A stretch of 64,000 nucleotides of DNA from Achromobacter sp. RTa (GTDB lineage: Bacteria; Pseudomonadota; Gammaproteobacteria; Burkholderiales; Burkholderiaceae_B), in contig NZ_JPYO01000046.1 of NCBI RefSeq assembly GCF_000757485.1, forward strand, positions 159,257 through 223,256. Reading direction: 5' to 3'. A program made the translations under genes and the position numbers. Position 1 is the first letter of the stretch. Each line of letters opens with the position of its first letter. The notes under the pieces are model-generated. The model searched no databases. It was not told where the DNA came from and worked only from the letters and a program-made list of their open reading frames with translations. This document shows, one piece after another, positions 8,130 through 17,223 of the stretch.

Positions 8130-9635
8130 TCAGTTCCAGGCGGCCTTGTAGAAACGCGGGAATTCGTCGCCGTCGACCGAGAAGTTCAGGTCCTTGGACT
8201 GCACGGCGTTGAGCGAGTGGTTCCACAGGGGCACCCAGTAGGCCTGTTCCGCCACGATCTTCTGCGCCGCGCCGTAGTTCTTGGCGCGCAGCTCGCGGTC
8301 CACCGTGGTGTCGGCGGTTTCCAGGTACTTGATGACTTCGGGGTTGCGCGCCTGGTCGTCCGGTCCGCCGCGGAAGAAGTTACTGGTGGACAGGGCCGCG
8401 TCGGCGATGCCGTAGGAGCCCCAGTTCGACGACAGCATGGCGATCTTGCCTTCGCGCCAGTTGGTCATCGCGGTGCCGTATTGCTGTTCGACCAGGTTCA
8501 ACTTGATGCCCGCCTGGGCCATCTGCGCGGCGGCGGCGTCGAGGATGGCGCGCGGCGGGGCGGAGATCACCAGGTCCAGCGTGACGCCGTTGGGGTAGCC
8601 GGCCTGGGCCAGCAGCTGTTTGGCGCGCGCCGGATCGTACTTGTAGGCCTGGACGTCGCCGGCGCAGCCGAACTGGGCCGGGTTGCAGGCCGCGTTGATG
8701 ACCTTGGACGCGCCGCCCACCAGCGCGCGGCGGATGGCCTCGCGGTCGATGGCGTGGTTGATGGCCTGGCGCACTTGCTGCTTGGCCAGCGGCGACTTGC
8801 CGTCGTCGAAGCGCGGGTTCAGCGAGATGTAGCTGATGCGCATGATGCTGCTGCTCTTGACCGTGACGGAGGGCTGTTTCTCCATGCGCTTGGCCACGTC
8901 GGGCGGCACGCGCCAGATCCAGTCCAGCCCGCCGGAAAGCAGTTCGGCGTACTGGGTGTTGGCGTCGGGCAGCACCCGCACCACCAGCTTTTGCACGGCC
9001 GGCTTGGCGCCGAAGTAGTCTTCGTAGCGTTCGTACACGTAGCGGCTGCCGGGCTGGCTTTCCACCAGGCGGTACGGGCCGGTGCCGATGGGCTTGGCGC
9101 CCATGTCGGACTGGTTGGCCTCGTAGTATTTGCGCGGATAGATCGGCAGGTTTTCCGACAGCATTTCCAGCGCCAGCGGGTACGGCGTCTTCATCTTGAT
9201 GCGCACCGTGTCGTCCGACACCTTCTCGGCCTTGGCGATCCACGCGACCTGATTCTGGAAGCGGGCCTTGTAGCCCTCGGACGACACGAGGTTCAGCGTG
9301 TACAGCACGTCGTCGATGGTGAGCAGCGAGCCGTCGTGGAATTTCACGTCCTTGCGGATGGGCAGTTCGATCGTCGTGTCGTCCACGAACTTGTAGCCCG
9401 TGGCGATGGCCGGGCCGAACTCGCCGGTATCCTGGTTTTTCTGCAGCAGGCCCGAGAAGACCATGCGCGCCAGCGCCAGGCCGGGGCGGTCCGATTCCTT
9501 GTAGGCGTCGAGCGTGGCCGGGGCCGCGTCGAAGGCGATATTGAGGGAGTTGTCGGCCTTGTTGGCCTGGGCGGCGTGGACGCCAAGCGCAAGTAGCGCC
9601 GCGCTCACTAGCTTTACGGTACGGGTCGGCTGCAT
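8130..9635 (-). CDS. Peptide-type ABC transporter substrate-binding protein (SBP_bac_5 family)
   Basis: 501 residues from ATG 9635, chosen because it is preceded by AAGGTG seven bases upstream and begins a good Sec signal peptide (MQPTRTVKLVSAALLALGVHAAQA). Family features include VKFHDGSLLTIDDVLYTLN, the IGTGPYRL motif and KQQVRQAINHAIDREAIRRAL. Such proteins bind peptides, opines, glutathione or other amino compounds in the periplasm. It heads the apparent long operon reaching down to the left edge; the GntR regulator gene lies 170 nt upstream. Confidence 0.94.
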   Translation of the reverse strand: MQPTRTVKLVSAALLALGVHAAQANKADNSLNIAFDAAPATLDAYKESDRPGLALARMVFSGLLQKNQDTGEFGPAIATGYKFVDDTTIELPIRKDVKFHDGSLLTIDDVLYTLNLVSSEGYKARFQNQVAWIAKAEKVSDDTVRIKMKTPYPLALEMLSENLPIYPRKYYEANQSDMGAKPIGTGPYRLVESQPGSRYVYERYEDYFGAKPAVQKLVVRVLPDANTQYAELLSGGLDWIWRVPPDVAKRMEKQPSVTVKSSSIMRISYISLNPRFDDGKSPLAKQQVRQAINHAIDREAIRRALVGGASKVINAACNPAQFGCAGDVQAYKYDPARAKQLLAQAGYPNGVTLDLVISAPPRAILDAAAAQMAQAGIKLNLVEQQYGTAMTNWREGKIAMLSSNWGSYGIADAALSTSNFFRGGPDDQARNPEVIKYLETADTTVDRELRAKNYGAAQKIVAEQAYWVPLWNHSLNAVQSKDLNFSVDGDEFPRFYKAAWN

Positions 9636-9805
9636 GTTTTCACCTTGATATGTTTTAGTGGGGCACTGCGGGTGCTGCGGTACTGCGTATCGACGGGCAA
9701 GCCGCTCCCCTTGCCGCGGGCGGCGCCAGGGCGCCGGCGGTGCATGCACTGTCGCTTGGGAGAGGCGGGCGTCTGCCGCCCGGCGGGGATTAGCGGGTCA
9801 TCGTG

Positions 9806-10531
9806 TCATCGGATCCCAACGTTGCCGAAGTCTTCCCGCAGGCGCGCCAGAATGCCGACCAGGTGGTCGTGCATGGCGTGGCGCGCGCGGATGGGATCGC
9901 GGTCGACGATGGCCGCGAGGATGCGTTCATGCTCTTGCTGGGCTTCGCTCCACACCTTGGTGGTCACGAAGTGTTCTTCCAGCCGGTGGAATACGGGGCT
10001 CAGCGTGCTCAGATGCCAGATATGGGAAATCGCGGCGGCCAGCGCGGCGTTGCCGCAGGCCGCGCCGATCGCGCTGTGGAAGGCGCGGTCGTGCTCGCTG
10101 GGCGATTCGGTCAGGGACATGCCTTCGTGCGCCGCGCGGATCGCCGCGATCTGCGCCGGCGAAGCCTTCTGCGCCGCCAGCGCCGCGCATTCGGGTTCTA
10201 TCAGCAGGCGGGTTTCCAACAGGTCGAACGGCCCGATGTCCGCCCCATCGGCGGGCGCGGGCGCTTGCGGCGCTTCTTGGTAGTGGCCGTCCTCGCGCAT
10301 CGCATTGACGAATACGCCGGTGCCGACCCGCACTTCCACGTAGCCCTCGATTTCCAGCGCGATCAGCGCTTCGCGCACCGACGCGCGGCTTACCTGCAGC
10401 TGTTCGGCCAGTTCGCGTTCGGCGGGCAGCCTGCCGCCCGCGGGGAAATCGCCCGCCTTGATGCGCGCGGCGATCTGGTCGGCGATCATGCGATAGAGGC
10501 GGGTGGAGGCTACGGCCTGGAGAGCGGTCAT
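9806..10531 (-). CDS. GntR-family regulator, FadR/FCD subfamily
   Basis: 241 residues: N-terminal winged helix (GDFPAGGRLPAERELAEQLQVSRASVREALIALEIEGYVEVRVGTG, about 28-72) followed by an all-helical FCD ligand-binding domain with its metal-binding histidines (AFHSAIG; H in the LRRHH-like C-terminal helices, EHERILAAIVDRDPIRARHAMHDHL). FCD regulators sense organic acids and usually repress adjacent transport/catabolic genes. It is co-oriented with and directly upstream of the ABC/TRAP operon. A perfect palindrome about 105 nt upstream of its start is a candidate autoregulatory operator. Confidence 0.93.
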   Translation of the reverse strand: MTALQAVASTRLYRMIADQIAARIKAGDFPAGGRLPAERELAEQLQVSRASVREALIALEIEGYVEVRVGTGVFVNAMREDGHYQEAPQAPAPADGADIGPFDLLETRLLIEPECAALAAQKASPAQIAAIRAAHEGMSLTESPSEHDRAFHSAIGAACGNAALAAAISHIWHLSTLSPVFHRLEEHFVTTKVWSEAQQEHERILAAIVDRDPIRARHAMHDHLVGILARLREDFGNVGIR

Positions 10532-10635
10532 TGTTGCGTCGGTAGGGTTGGTCGGGACGTAGAGCGTAATGGGTCTGCCAGGTCTTGTCTTGCCCAGGGG
10601 CGGCGTTCCGCCACAGTGTCTGGATATCTGGTGGC

Positions 10636-10654
10636 CCAGTGGTCAGGCCACTGG
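10636..10654. promoter_or_regulatory. 19-bp perfect palindrome upstream of the GntR gene, candidate operator
   Basis: CCAGTGG-TCAGG-CCACTGG. Its inner part, TGGT followed by three bases and GCCA, resembles the TGGT-N3-ACCA operators of PdhR/LldR-type FCD regulators. It lies 105-123 nt upstream of the GntR start, where an autoregulatory site is expected. Binding is inferred, not shown. Confidence 0.5.
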
Positions 10655-10779
10655 ACGAAATGTACCGGAGGTATCCCGGCTTGTGAACCGGGGCGGACGG
10701 CAATTCTTTGATTCCTAGGGAAAACCACTAGCGGGCCGGCCGCGCCAGACGCGCGCGGCCCGCACGCGGAAGGAGAGGT

Positions 10780-11799
10780 TCAGGCGGAGGCCAGCCCTGC
10801 GAAGAAGCGGGATGCGTTCGATTCGAGGCCTTCGATGTAGTAGCCGCCTTCCTGCACGATCAGGCTGGGCAGCTTCAGGGCGCCAACCTCCCGGCCCAGC
10901 CGCTCGAAGCCATTTTCGCTGACGGCGACCTTGGCCTGCGGGTCTTTTTCGAAGATGTCGAAACCCAGGGACAGGACCAGCGCGTCCGGCTGGAACAATT
11001 CGATGGCGCGCCGCGCCTGCTGGAGCTTTTCGAAGAACACGGATTCGGGCGAGCCGTGCGGCATGGGCAGGTTGATGTTGTAGCCGTAGCCTTCGCCCGC
11101 GCCTCGCTCGTCTTCGTAGCCGGCGACCACGGGATAGAAGTTCTGGGGGTCGCCGTGTATGGACACGTACAGCACGTCGCTGCGTTCGTAGAAGATCTCC
11201 TGGATGCCCTGGCCGTGGTGCATGTCGGTGTCCAGGATCGCCACGCGCGGAAACCGGGGGATGAGGCGCTGCGCGGCGATGGCGGCATTGTTCAGGTAGC
11301 AGAAGCCGCCCGCGGCGTCGCGCCGCGCATGGTGGCCGGGCGGGCGGCAGATGGCGTAGGCGTGGCGGTCCCCGGCCAGCAGCGCGTCGGCGCCAGCCAC
11401 GGCGCATTGCGCGGACCAATAGGCGGACTGCCAGGTGCGCGGCCCCACCGGGCAGCTGCCGTCCGCCAGGTAGCGGGCGGCCTGGGCGAGCACGCCGCGC
11501 AGCGCGTTCGGTTCGCGCACGAAGACGTTGGACACGACCTCGTCGCCCCAGTCCTCGGGCAGTTTTTTCCAGTCGGCGTGCGCTTCCTGCAGGAAGCGCA
11601 GATAGTCCAGCGTATGCACGGCGGAGATCGGGCCGGCGCCTTGGTCGGGCGGCGGCTGCACATCGAAGCCCAGGCGGCGCGCGGCCTGGGCCAGCGCGTC
11701 CAGCCGGGAAGGCACTTCCTGCGGAGTGCGCATCTTGCCCCGCGAAAAATAGGTCTGCGGATGGTGCAGTTTCTGATCGTCGTGGAAGTACGCCTTCAT
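10780..11799 (-). CDS. Acetylpolyamine amidohydrolase / class II histone deacetylase-fold protein
   Basis: 339 residues, normal for bacterial acetylpolyamine amidohydrolases. The zinc-hydrolase signatures are complete: RPPGHHA with the general-base histidine pair H156/H157, GFCYLNNAAIAA, ILDTDMHHGQG with zinc ligands D192 and H194, the third zinc ligand in LGFDIFEKDP, and the catalytic tyrosine in QEGGYYIEGL. The opening MKAYFHDDQKLHHPQTYFSRGKM matches the polyamine-type subgroup rather than AcuC. It is probably cytoplasmic and removes acetyl groups from polyamines or similar amides. It sits 169 nt downstream of the second ABC permease pair, which suggests that system brings in an acylated amine. 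Confidence 0.9.
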   Translation of the reverse strand: MKAYFHDDQKLHHPQTYFSRGKMRTPQEVPSRLDALAQAARRLGFDVQPPPDQGAGPISAVHTLDYLRFLQEAHADWKKLPEDWGDEVVSNVFVREPNALRGVLAQAARYLADGSCPVGPRTWQSAYWSAQCAVAGADALLAGDRHAYAICRPPGHHARRDAAGGFCYLNNAAIAAQRLIPRFPRVAILDTDMHHGQGIQEIFYERSDVLYVSIHGDPQNFYPVVAGYEDERGAGEGYGYNINLPMPHGSPESVFFEKLQQARRAIELFQPDALVLSLGFDIFEKDPQAKVAVSENGFERLGREVGALKLPSLIVQEGGYYIEGLESNASRFFAGLASA

Positions 11800-11968
11800 G
11801 CTTGATGACCCTTGATCTGGAGGTGGATGCGGCGAGGCCCGGGGCGGTGCCGCGCCGGCTGCGGGACTTGCCGGGAAGTGATGACGTTATACGTCCGTAT
11901 CGTCCCCAAGCAAAACGGATTTCCGCGGACGCGGTCCGGATCAGGGTAATCCCGCGAGGGCCGAGCGC

Positions 11969-12847
11969 CTAGCTGGCCAGCCGTGGATTGAAGGCGTCGT
12001 TCAGCGCGTCGCCCAGCAGGTTGAGCGACAGCACGGTCAGCACGATGGAGAGACCGGGAAGCGCGGCCAGGTACCAGGCGGTGCGCAGCATCTCGCGCGC
12101 GTCGCCGATCATGCTGCCCCAGGACACGGCGTTGGGATCACCCATGTTCATGAAGGAGAGCGCCGATTCGATGAGGATGGCGTTGGCTACCAGCACCGAG
12201 GTCGTGACGATCACGGGGGGCAAGGCATTGGGCAGGATTTCCAGGAAGGCGATGCGGAAATGACTGAACCCGATGCTGCGGGCGGCCTGCACGAATTCCG
12301 CCTCGCGCAGGGCGCGGAACTCGGCGCGCACCAGCCTCGCCACCACGGGCCATGAGGCCGCGCCGATGGACAGCGCAATCACCGCCACCGACGGCCGGCC
12401 GATTGCGACGATGACCACCACCAGCAGGAACGAAGGAATGGTCTGCAGCAGTTCGGTGATGCGCATCAGCACGGCGTCGGTCCAGCCGCCCGCATAGCCG
12501 GCGGCCGCGCCGACCGCGATGCCGATGGCCAGGCTCAAAAGGGCGGCGGTGACGCCCACTGTCAGCGATACCCGGGCGCCGTGCGCCAGGCCGGATGCGA
12601 TGTCGCGCCCCATGGTGTCGGTGCCCAGCCAGAATTCCGGGTCCTGGCCGGGCCACAGAATGGGAGGGCCGACCATGTCCAGGGGGTCATGGGGAAAGAA
12701 CCATGGCGCGGTGGCCGCGGCCAGCAGGATCAGTAGCAGCAGGATGGCGCCCATCGCCGCGGCGGGATTGGCCAGCAGGCGCCGCAACGCGCCTTGGCGG
12801 GAATGGGGCCGGCCGGCGGCGGGCAGGGAGGAGGAATTCGCATGCAT
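11969..12847 (-). CDS. Peptide-type ABC transporter permease (DppC-like), second system
   Basis: 292 residues with N-terminal helix, the FWLGTDTMGRDIASGLAHGARVS motif of DppC proteins and the EAA loop EFVQAARSIGFSHFRIAFLEILPN. It ends LGDALNDAFNPRLAS, typical for the family. It follows the DppB-like gene by 25 nt. No ATPase gene accompanies this permease pair, so it presumably borrows one. Confidence 0.94.
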   Translation of the reverse strand: MHANSSSLPAAGRPHSRQGALRRLLANPAAAMGAILLLLILLAAATAPWFFPHDPLDMVGPPILWPGQDPEFWLGTDTMGRDIASGLAHGARVSLTVGVTAALLSLAIGIAVGAAAGYAGGWTDAVLMRITELLQTIPSFLLVVVIVAIGRPSVAVIALSIGAASWPVVARLVRAEFRALREAEFVQAARSIGFSHFRIAFLEILPNALPPVIVTTSVLVANAILIESALSFMNMGDPNAVSWGSMIGDAREMLRTAWYLAALPGLSIVLTVLSLNLLGDALNDAFNPRLAS

Positions 12848-12872
12848 GGCGTATCGGGGCGGGGGAATGGCG

Positions 12873-13856
12873 TCAATGGGCGCGGATGCGGGGGTCCAGC
12901 AAGGCGTGCAGCAGATCGACGAGCACGTTCGCCAGGATCACCAGAAGGGAGGACAGGATCAGGATTCCAAGCAGGACGACGTAGTCGCGGGCCATCACCG
13001 ATTCGTATGCCAGGCGGCCCAGGCCGGGCCAGCTGAAAACGGTCTCGACCACTACGGCCCCGCCCAGCAGCGTGCCGAAGTTCAGTCCGGCCACCGTGGT
13101 GACGGGAATCAGCGCGTTGCGCAGGATGTGGCGCCGCGCGACCGTCCAGGGAGCGAGGCCCTTGGCCCGGGCCGTGCGCACGAAATCCTGGCGGCTGACT
13201 TCCAGCATGGAAGCCCGGGTCAGGCGCGCGAAGATGGCGACGTAGAAACCCGCCAGCGCCAGGGTCGGCAGTACCAGGTGGCGCGCCACGTCCAGCGCGT
13301 GCGTCAGGCCGGTGGCGGCGGAGCCGATGGTGGATACGCCGCCTGGCGGCAGCCAGCCCAGCTGCACCGACAGCAGGATGATGGCCATCAGGCCCAGCCA
13401 GAAGCCCGGCGTGGAATACAGCAGCAGCGCTGCCAGCGACAGCACTCGGTCGGGCCAGCGGCCCGCGAAACTGGCCATGAGCGCGCCCAGCGCGATGCCG
13501 GCCGCCAGCGCGCAGCCCAGGGCGCCGAACATCAGCAGGACCGTATTGCCGAGCCGGCTGAAGATCAGGTCCGACACCGGTAGGTTGTACCGGGGCGAGA
13601 CGCCCAGGTTCAGGCGGGCCAGGTTGCCCACGTAGGCTTGCAGTTGCCGCAGCACGGGCTGGTCCAGGCCGAAATGGCTGCGCATGGCGGCCATGCTGGC
13701 CTCGGTGGCGGAGCCCGATTCGGCCGCGATCACGTCGGCGGCATCGCCCGGCACGGCCTGCAGCAGGAAGAAGCTGAGCAGGACGACGCCGATAACGGTC
13801 GGGACCGCCTGCAGGAGGGAGCGCGCGATTGTCCGCGCGGCGCGTAGCGTAGTCAT
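12873..13856 (-). CDS. Peptide-type ABC transporter permease (DppB-like), second system
   Basis: 327 residues. It has the DppB organisation, with an N-terminal helix (LLQAVPTVIGVVLLSFFLLQAVPGD), a long first periplasmic loop and the EAA loop DFVRTARAKGLAPWTVARRHILRNAL. The C-terminus, VLVDLLHALLDPRIRAH, is standard. It starts 19 nt after the binding-protein stop, so it is cotranscribed with it. Confidence 0.94.
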   Translation of the reverse strand: MTTLRAARTIARSLLQAVPTVIGVVLLSFFLLQAVPGDAADVIAAESGSATEASMAAMRSHFGLDQPVLRQLQAYVGNLARLNLGVSPRYNLPVSDLIFSRLGNTVLLMFGALGCALAAGIALGALMASFAGRWPDRVLSLAALLLYSTPGFWLGLMAIILLSVQLGWLPPGGVSTIGSAATGLTHALDVARHLVLPTLALAGFYVAIFARLTRASMLEVSRQDFVRTARAKGLAPWTVARRHILRNALIPVTTVAGLNFGTLLGGAVVVETVFSWPGLGRLAYESVMARDYVVLLGILILSSLLVILANVLVDLLHALLDPRIRAH

Positions 13857-13875
13857 GGAGGCGTTCCGCGGCGCT

Positions 13876-15459
13876 TTATTGCAGGTACACGTCCGCCAGA
13901 TTCGACTCCACCCCGTCGGCGGTCAGCGAGTGGTCATGGACGCGTTGGTTGGCGATGGTGATGAATTCCGGCTGGTACAGATTGAGGTCCGGCACTTCGC
14001 GCGCCACGATCTGCTGGAACTCCTTGAACAGTTCGACGCGGCGCGCCGGATCGTTCTCCACCGCGGCGGCCTCCAGCAGCTCGTCCACCTTGGGATTCCG
14101 GTAATGCGTGCCATTGGAGAACGGCACGCCCTTGATGAAGTTCTTCGACCAATACAAGCGCTGCACGCCCACGGTGGGATCGAACAGATTGCTGGCGCCG
14201 TTGGTGGTGAAGGCGAAATCGCGGTCGGTATAGACCCGTTTGATGAAGGCGGACGCATCCTGTGAACGGACGGCCACCGCGATGCCCACGCGCGCCAGCG
14301 TGGTGCGCAGGTAGTCGGCCAGGCGGGCGCCGTCCGCGCCGATCGGGTTGTAGTCCAGCGGCACGCGGAAGCGCACGCCATCGGCTCCCTTCGGGTAGCC
14401 GGCCTCGTCCAGCAACGCATTCGCGCGCTTCAGGTCGTACGGGTAGGGCGAGGGCGCTGGATCGTTGTAGGCCTTCAGGCCCGGCGCGATGGGGGAATAG
14501 GCGACCTGGCCCACGCCGTAGTTCACCACCTTCAGGATCACGTTGCGATCCACCGCGTGCGCGACCGCCTGGCGGACCTTTTCATTGCCGAAATGCGGGT
14601 CGTCCAGGTTGAACTCCAGCCGCGTGACGTTGTAGGAGTAGCTGTTGCCCTTGGTCTCGAAGCGCAGCGACGGCACGGTCTTCAGGCGCGCCAGGTCGGC
14701 CAGCGGGACCGGCGTGCGGTAGCCGAGGTCGGCCGTGCCGGTCTCGAAGGCGATGGCGGCGGCGGCGGGGTCGGCCACGATGCGCACGATCAGGCGGTCG
14801 ATATAAGGCTTGGGCTTGTCCCAGTAGTCCGGATGGCGTTCATAGACGATATGGCTGCCGCGCACCCATTCCTTGAACTTGTAGGGGCCGGTGCCGATCG
14901 GCGCGGACGTGGCGGGATTGGTGAGCGGGTCGGTGCCCTCGTAGATGTGCTTGGGCACGATGGGCGTTTCGGTGGCGACGAAAGCGCGGATCAGGTAGGG
15001 CGCGGGCCGGGACAGGCGCAGGACGACGGTATGGTCGTCCGGCGTTTCGATGGCGGTCACGTTGGCGAAGGTGTTGCGGCCGCGCGGATGGATGCGCTTG
15101 AGCAGGCCGATCGAATACGCCACGTCCGCCGCGGTGAAGGGCTGGCCGTCATGCCACTTCACACCCTGGCGCAGGGTAAAGGTATACACGGTGCCGTCCG
15201 GGCTGATCTGCCATGCGGTGGCCAACTGGGGTTCGGGCTTGAGGTCGTAGTCGTACTTGAGCAGGCCCTCGGTCACCTTGGCGCTCACGCTGAGGATCGG
15301 GGTGGCGACATTGCCTACGGTCACCAGGGCGGTGGGCTCGGACGGCAACAGCAGCGTCAGCGTGCCGCCGCGAACGGGTTCGGCCTGGGACGCGGGGGCA
15401 AGGGCCAGCAGTGCGCCGGCAAGGGTCAGTTGTAGAAACGAACGGCGAGGGAAGGTCAT
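13876..15459 (-). CDS. Peptide-type ABC transporter substrate-binding protein, second system, Tat-like signal
   Basis: 527 residues from ATG 15459. The start was chosen because it yields a signal peptide with a twin-arginine pattern (TFPRRSFLQLTLAGALLALAPASQA), suggesting Tat export; a longer reading to 15501 adds only MPVRPTRHRSQLPI. Family motifs include VKWHDGQPFTAADVAYSIGLLKRI, IGTGPYKFKEW and EKVRQAVAHAVDRNVILKVV. It follows the hydantoinase B gene by 57 nt. The link to hydantoinase-type genes suggests a cyclic amide or N-acylated amino compound as ligand. Confidence 0.93.
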   Translation of the reverse strand: MTFPRRSFLQLTLAGALLALAPASQAEPVRGGTLTLLLPSEPTALVTVGNVATPILSVSAKVTEGLLKYDYDLKPEPQLATAWQISPDGTVYTFTLRQGVKWHDGQPFTAADVAYSIGLLKRIHPRGRNTFANVTAIETPDDHTVVLRLSRPAPYLIRAFVATETPIVPKHIYEGTDPLTNPATSAPIGTGPYKFKEWVRGSHIVYERHPDYWDKPKPYIDRLIVRIVADPAAAAIAFETGTADLGYRTPVPLADLARLKTVPSLRFETKGNSYSYNVTRLEFNLDDPHFGNEKVRQAVAHAVDRNVILKVVNYGVGQVAYSPIAPGLKAYNDPAPSPYPYDLKRANALLDEAGYPKGADGVRFRVPLDYNPIGADGARLADYLRTTLARVGIAVAVRSQDASAFIKRVYTDRDFAFTTNGASNLFDPTVGVQRLYWSKNFIKGVPFSNGTHYRNPKVDELLEAAAVENDPARRVELFKEFQQIVAREVPDLNLYQPEFITIANQRVHDHSLTADGVESNLADVYLQ

Positions 15460-15516
15460 GATGGGTAATTGAGATCGATGTCGAGTGGGGCGCACGGGCA
15501 TGGCCGGGGCGCGGGA

Positions 15517-17223
15517 TCAGGGTTGGGTGGCTGTCCGGCCATATGCCTGCGTGGCCTGGGCGGGGCTGACCAATCCGTCGCGCAGGTCGAGGTCCAGGCG
15601 CGCCGGGTCGCGGGCGGCGGGATCTCCCAACCCGCCGCCCCCGGGCGTATGCACCACCAGCCGTTCGCCCGCGGGCACCAGTTGGCGGCCCTTGGCCTGC
15701 AGCGGCCGGCCTCCGGCAAGCGCCAGCTGCCCGCCAGCGCCGGCCCGGCCGCCCAGCGCGCCGCGCGCCGGATGTTTCACGCGGTCGAAGGCGGCGGCGA
15801 TGATCATCGCGGCGTCCGGATCGGCGTGCCGCAGCACGATCGTCTGCCCCAGGCCGCCGCGCACCGTGCCGGCGCCGCCCGAGTCCTGGCGGTATTCCTT
15901 GCGCTCGAAGACCAGGGGGTTGGCGCTTTCCAGGATTTCGAGCGACACGTTGCGCACGCCGCTGGGATAGGACGTGGCAGACAGCCCATCCTTGCCGGGC
16001 CGCGCTCCCGTGCCGCCGGTCGAGAAGCTCGTCGCATTGAAGCGCGGACCGGCCAGCAGCGCAGCCTGTTCCTCGGGCGCCGCGCCGGCCAGCGGCTCGC
16101 CGCCGACCAGATGCAGGTTCCACAGGGACGAGGCGCCTTCGGCGGGCACCTGGTCGGGGCGCGCCTGGCGCAAGGCGCCGAAGACCGCGTCGGGCAGCAA
16201 CTGCCCGATGATGTGGCGGGCGGTCACCGCCGCGGGAAAGCGCGCATTCAGGATCGAGCCCTCGGGCGCGGAAACCTCGACCAGGGAAAGCGAGCCGGCA
16301 TTGTTCGGCACGTCGGCGCCGATGAGGCAGCGGATGCCGAATGAGGTGTAGGCATCGGTATACGCCTTCACCACGTTGATGCCGCGCGCCACGCTGGGCG
16401 AGCTGCCGTCGAAGTCGACGCGGATCCGCTCGGCCTCGATGGTGACGCTGGCCTGCAGCGTGATGGGAGCGTCGTAGCCGTCGATCACCAGCGTGTTGCG
16501 CCAGGTGCCCTGGGGCCATTGCGCAATGGCCTGGCGCATGGCGCGCGCCGATTGCTCGATGATGTATCCGCCCAGCGCTTGCAGGTCGGCCAGCCGGAAC
16601 TCCGCCAGCAAGGACTTCAGGCGGCGCCCGCCGATATCGTTGCAGGCGACCAGGGCATACAGATCGCCTTCCACCTGCTCGGGTTCGCGCACGTTGGCGC
16701 GGATGATGGCCAGCACGCCCGGGTCCGCCTCGTGCCGGCGGAAAAAGCGCAGGATGGGCAGGAACAGCCCTTCGTGGTAGACCTCCAGCCCATCGGCGCT
16801 GCTGCCGATGCCGCCGATATCGATCACATGCAGGGTCGAGGCGAAGAGCGCAACCAGCGCGCCTTCATGGAACACGGGCGACACCATCGTCATGTCGAAC
16901 AGATGGCCGGTGCCTTTCCAGGGATCGTTGGTCAACAGCACGTCGCCGTCTTGCAGCGTCTCGGGCGGGAACGCCTTCAGGAAATGCTTGACGGACTCGG
17001 CCATCGCATTGACGTGGCCCGGCGTGCCGGTGACGGCCTGCGCGATCATGCGTCCGTCCGGCAGGAAGACGCCGGCCGACAGGTCGCCGGCTTCCCGTGT
17101 CGCGGTGCCGAACGCCGAGCGGATCAGCACTTGCGCCTGCTCCTCCACCACGGACAGCAGCCGGTTCCAGGCCAGCTGGTAGCGGATGCGTTCCTGGGCG
17201 GCGGGTTGGGTTGGCGTGCTCAT
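15517..17223 (-). CDS. Hydantoinase B / oxoprolinase family protein
   Basis: 568 residues from ATG 17223 (MSTPTQPAAQ), which overlaps the HyuA stop by four bases (ATGA). HyuB signatures include FGTATREAGDLSAGVFLPDGRMIAQ, GDVLLTNDPWKGTGHLFDMTMV, RVDFDGSSPSVARGINV and GPRFNATSFSTGGTGARPGKDG, with a glycine-rich C-terminal region. HyuA/HyuB pairs are ATP-dependent hydantoinases, 5-oxoprolinases or related acetone/acetophenone carboxylase-like enzymes. The pairing with a peptide-type importer favours an amide-ring substrate. The exact substrate is unknown. Confidence 0.93.
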   Translation of the reverse strand: MSTPTQPAAQERIRYQLAWNRLLSVVEEQAQVLIRSAFGTATREAGDLSAGVFLPDGRMIAQAVTGTPGHVNAMAESVKHFLKAFPPETLQDGDVLLTNDPWKGTGHLFDMTMVSPVFHEGALVALFASTLHVIDIGGIGSSADGLEVYHEGLFLPILRFFRRHEADPGVLAIIRANVREPEQVEGDLYALVACNDIGGRRLKSLLAEFRLADLQALGGYIIEQSARAMRQAIAQWPQGTWRNTLVIDGYDAPITLQASVTIEAERIRVDFDGSSPSVARGINVVKAYTDAYTSFGIRCLIGADVPNNAGSLSLVEVSAPEGSILNARFPAAVTARHIIGQLLPDAVFGALRQARPDQVPAEGASSLWNLHLVGGEPLAGAAPEEQAALLAGPRFNATSFSTGGTGARPGKDGLSATSYPSGVRNVSLEILESANPLVFERKEYRQDSGGAGTVRGGLGQTIVLRHADPDAAMIIAAAFDRVKHPARGALGGRAGAGGQLALAGGRPLQAKGRQLVPAGERLVVHTPGGGGLGDPAARDPARLDLDLRDGLVSPAQATQAYGRTATQP

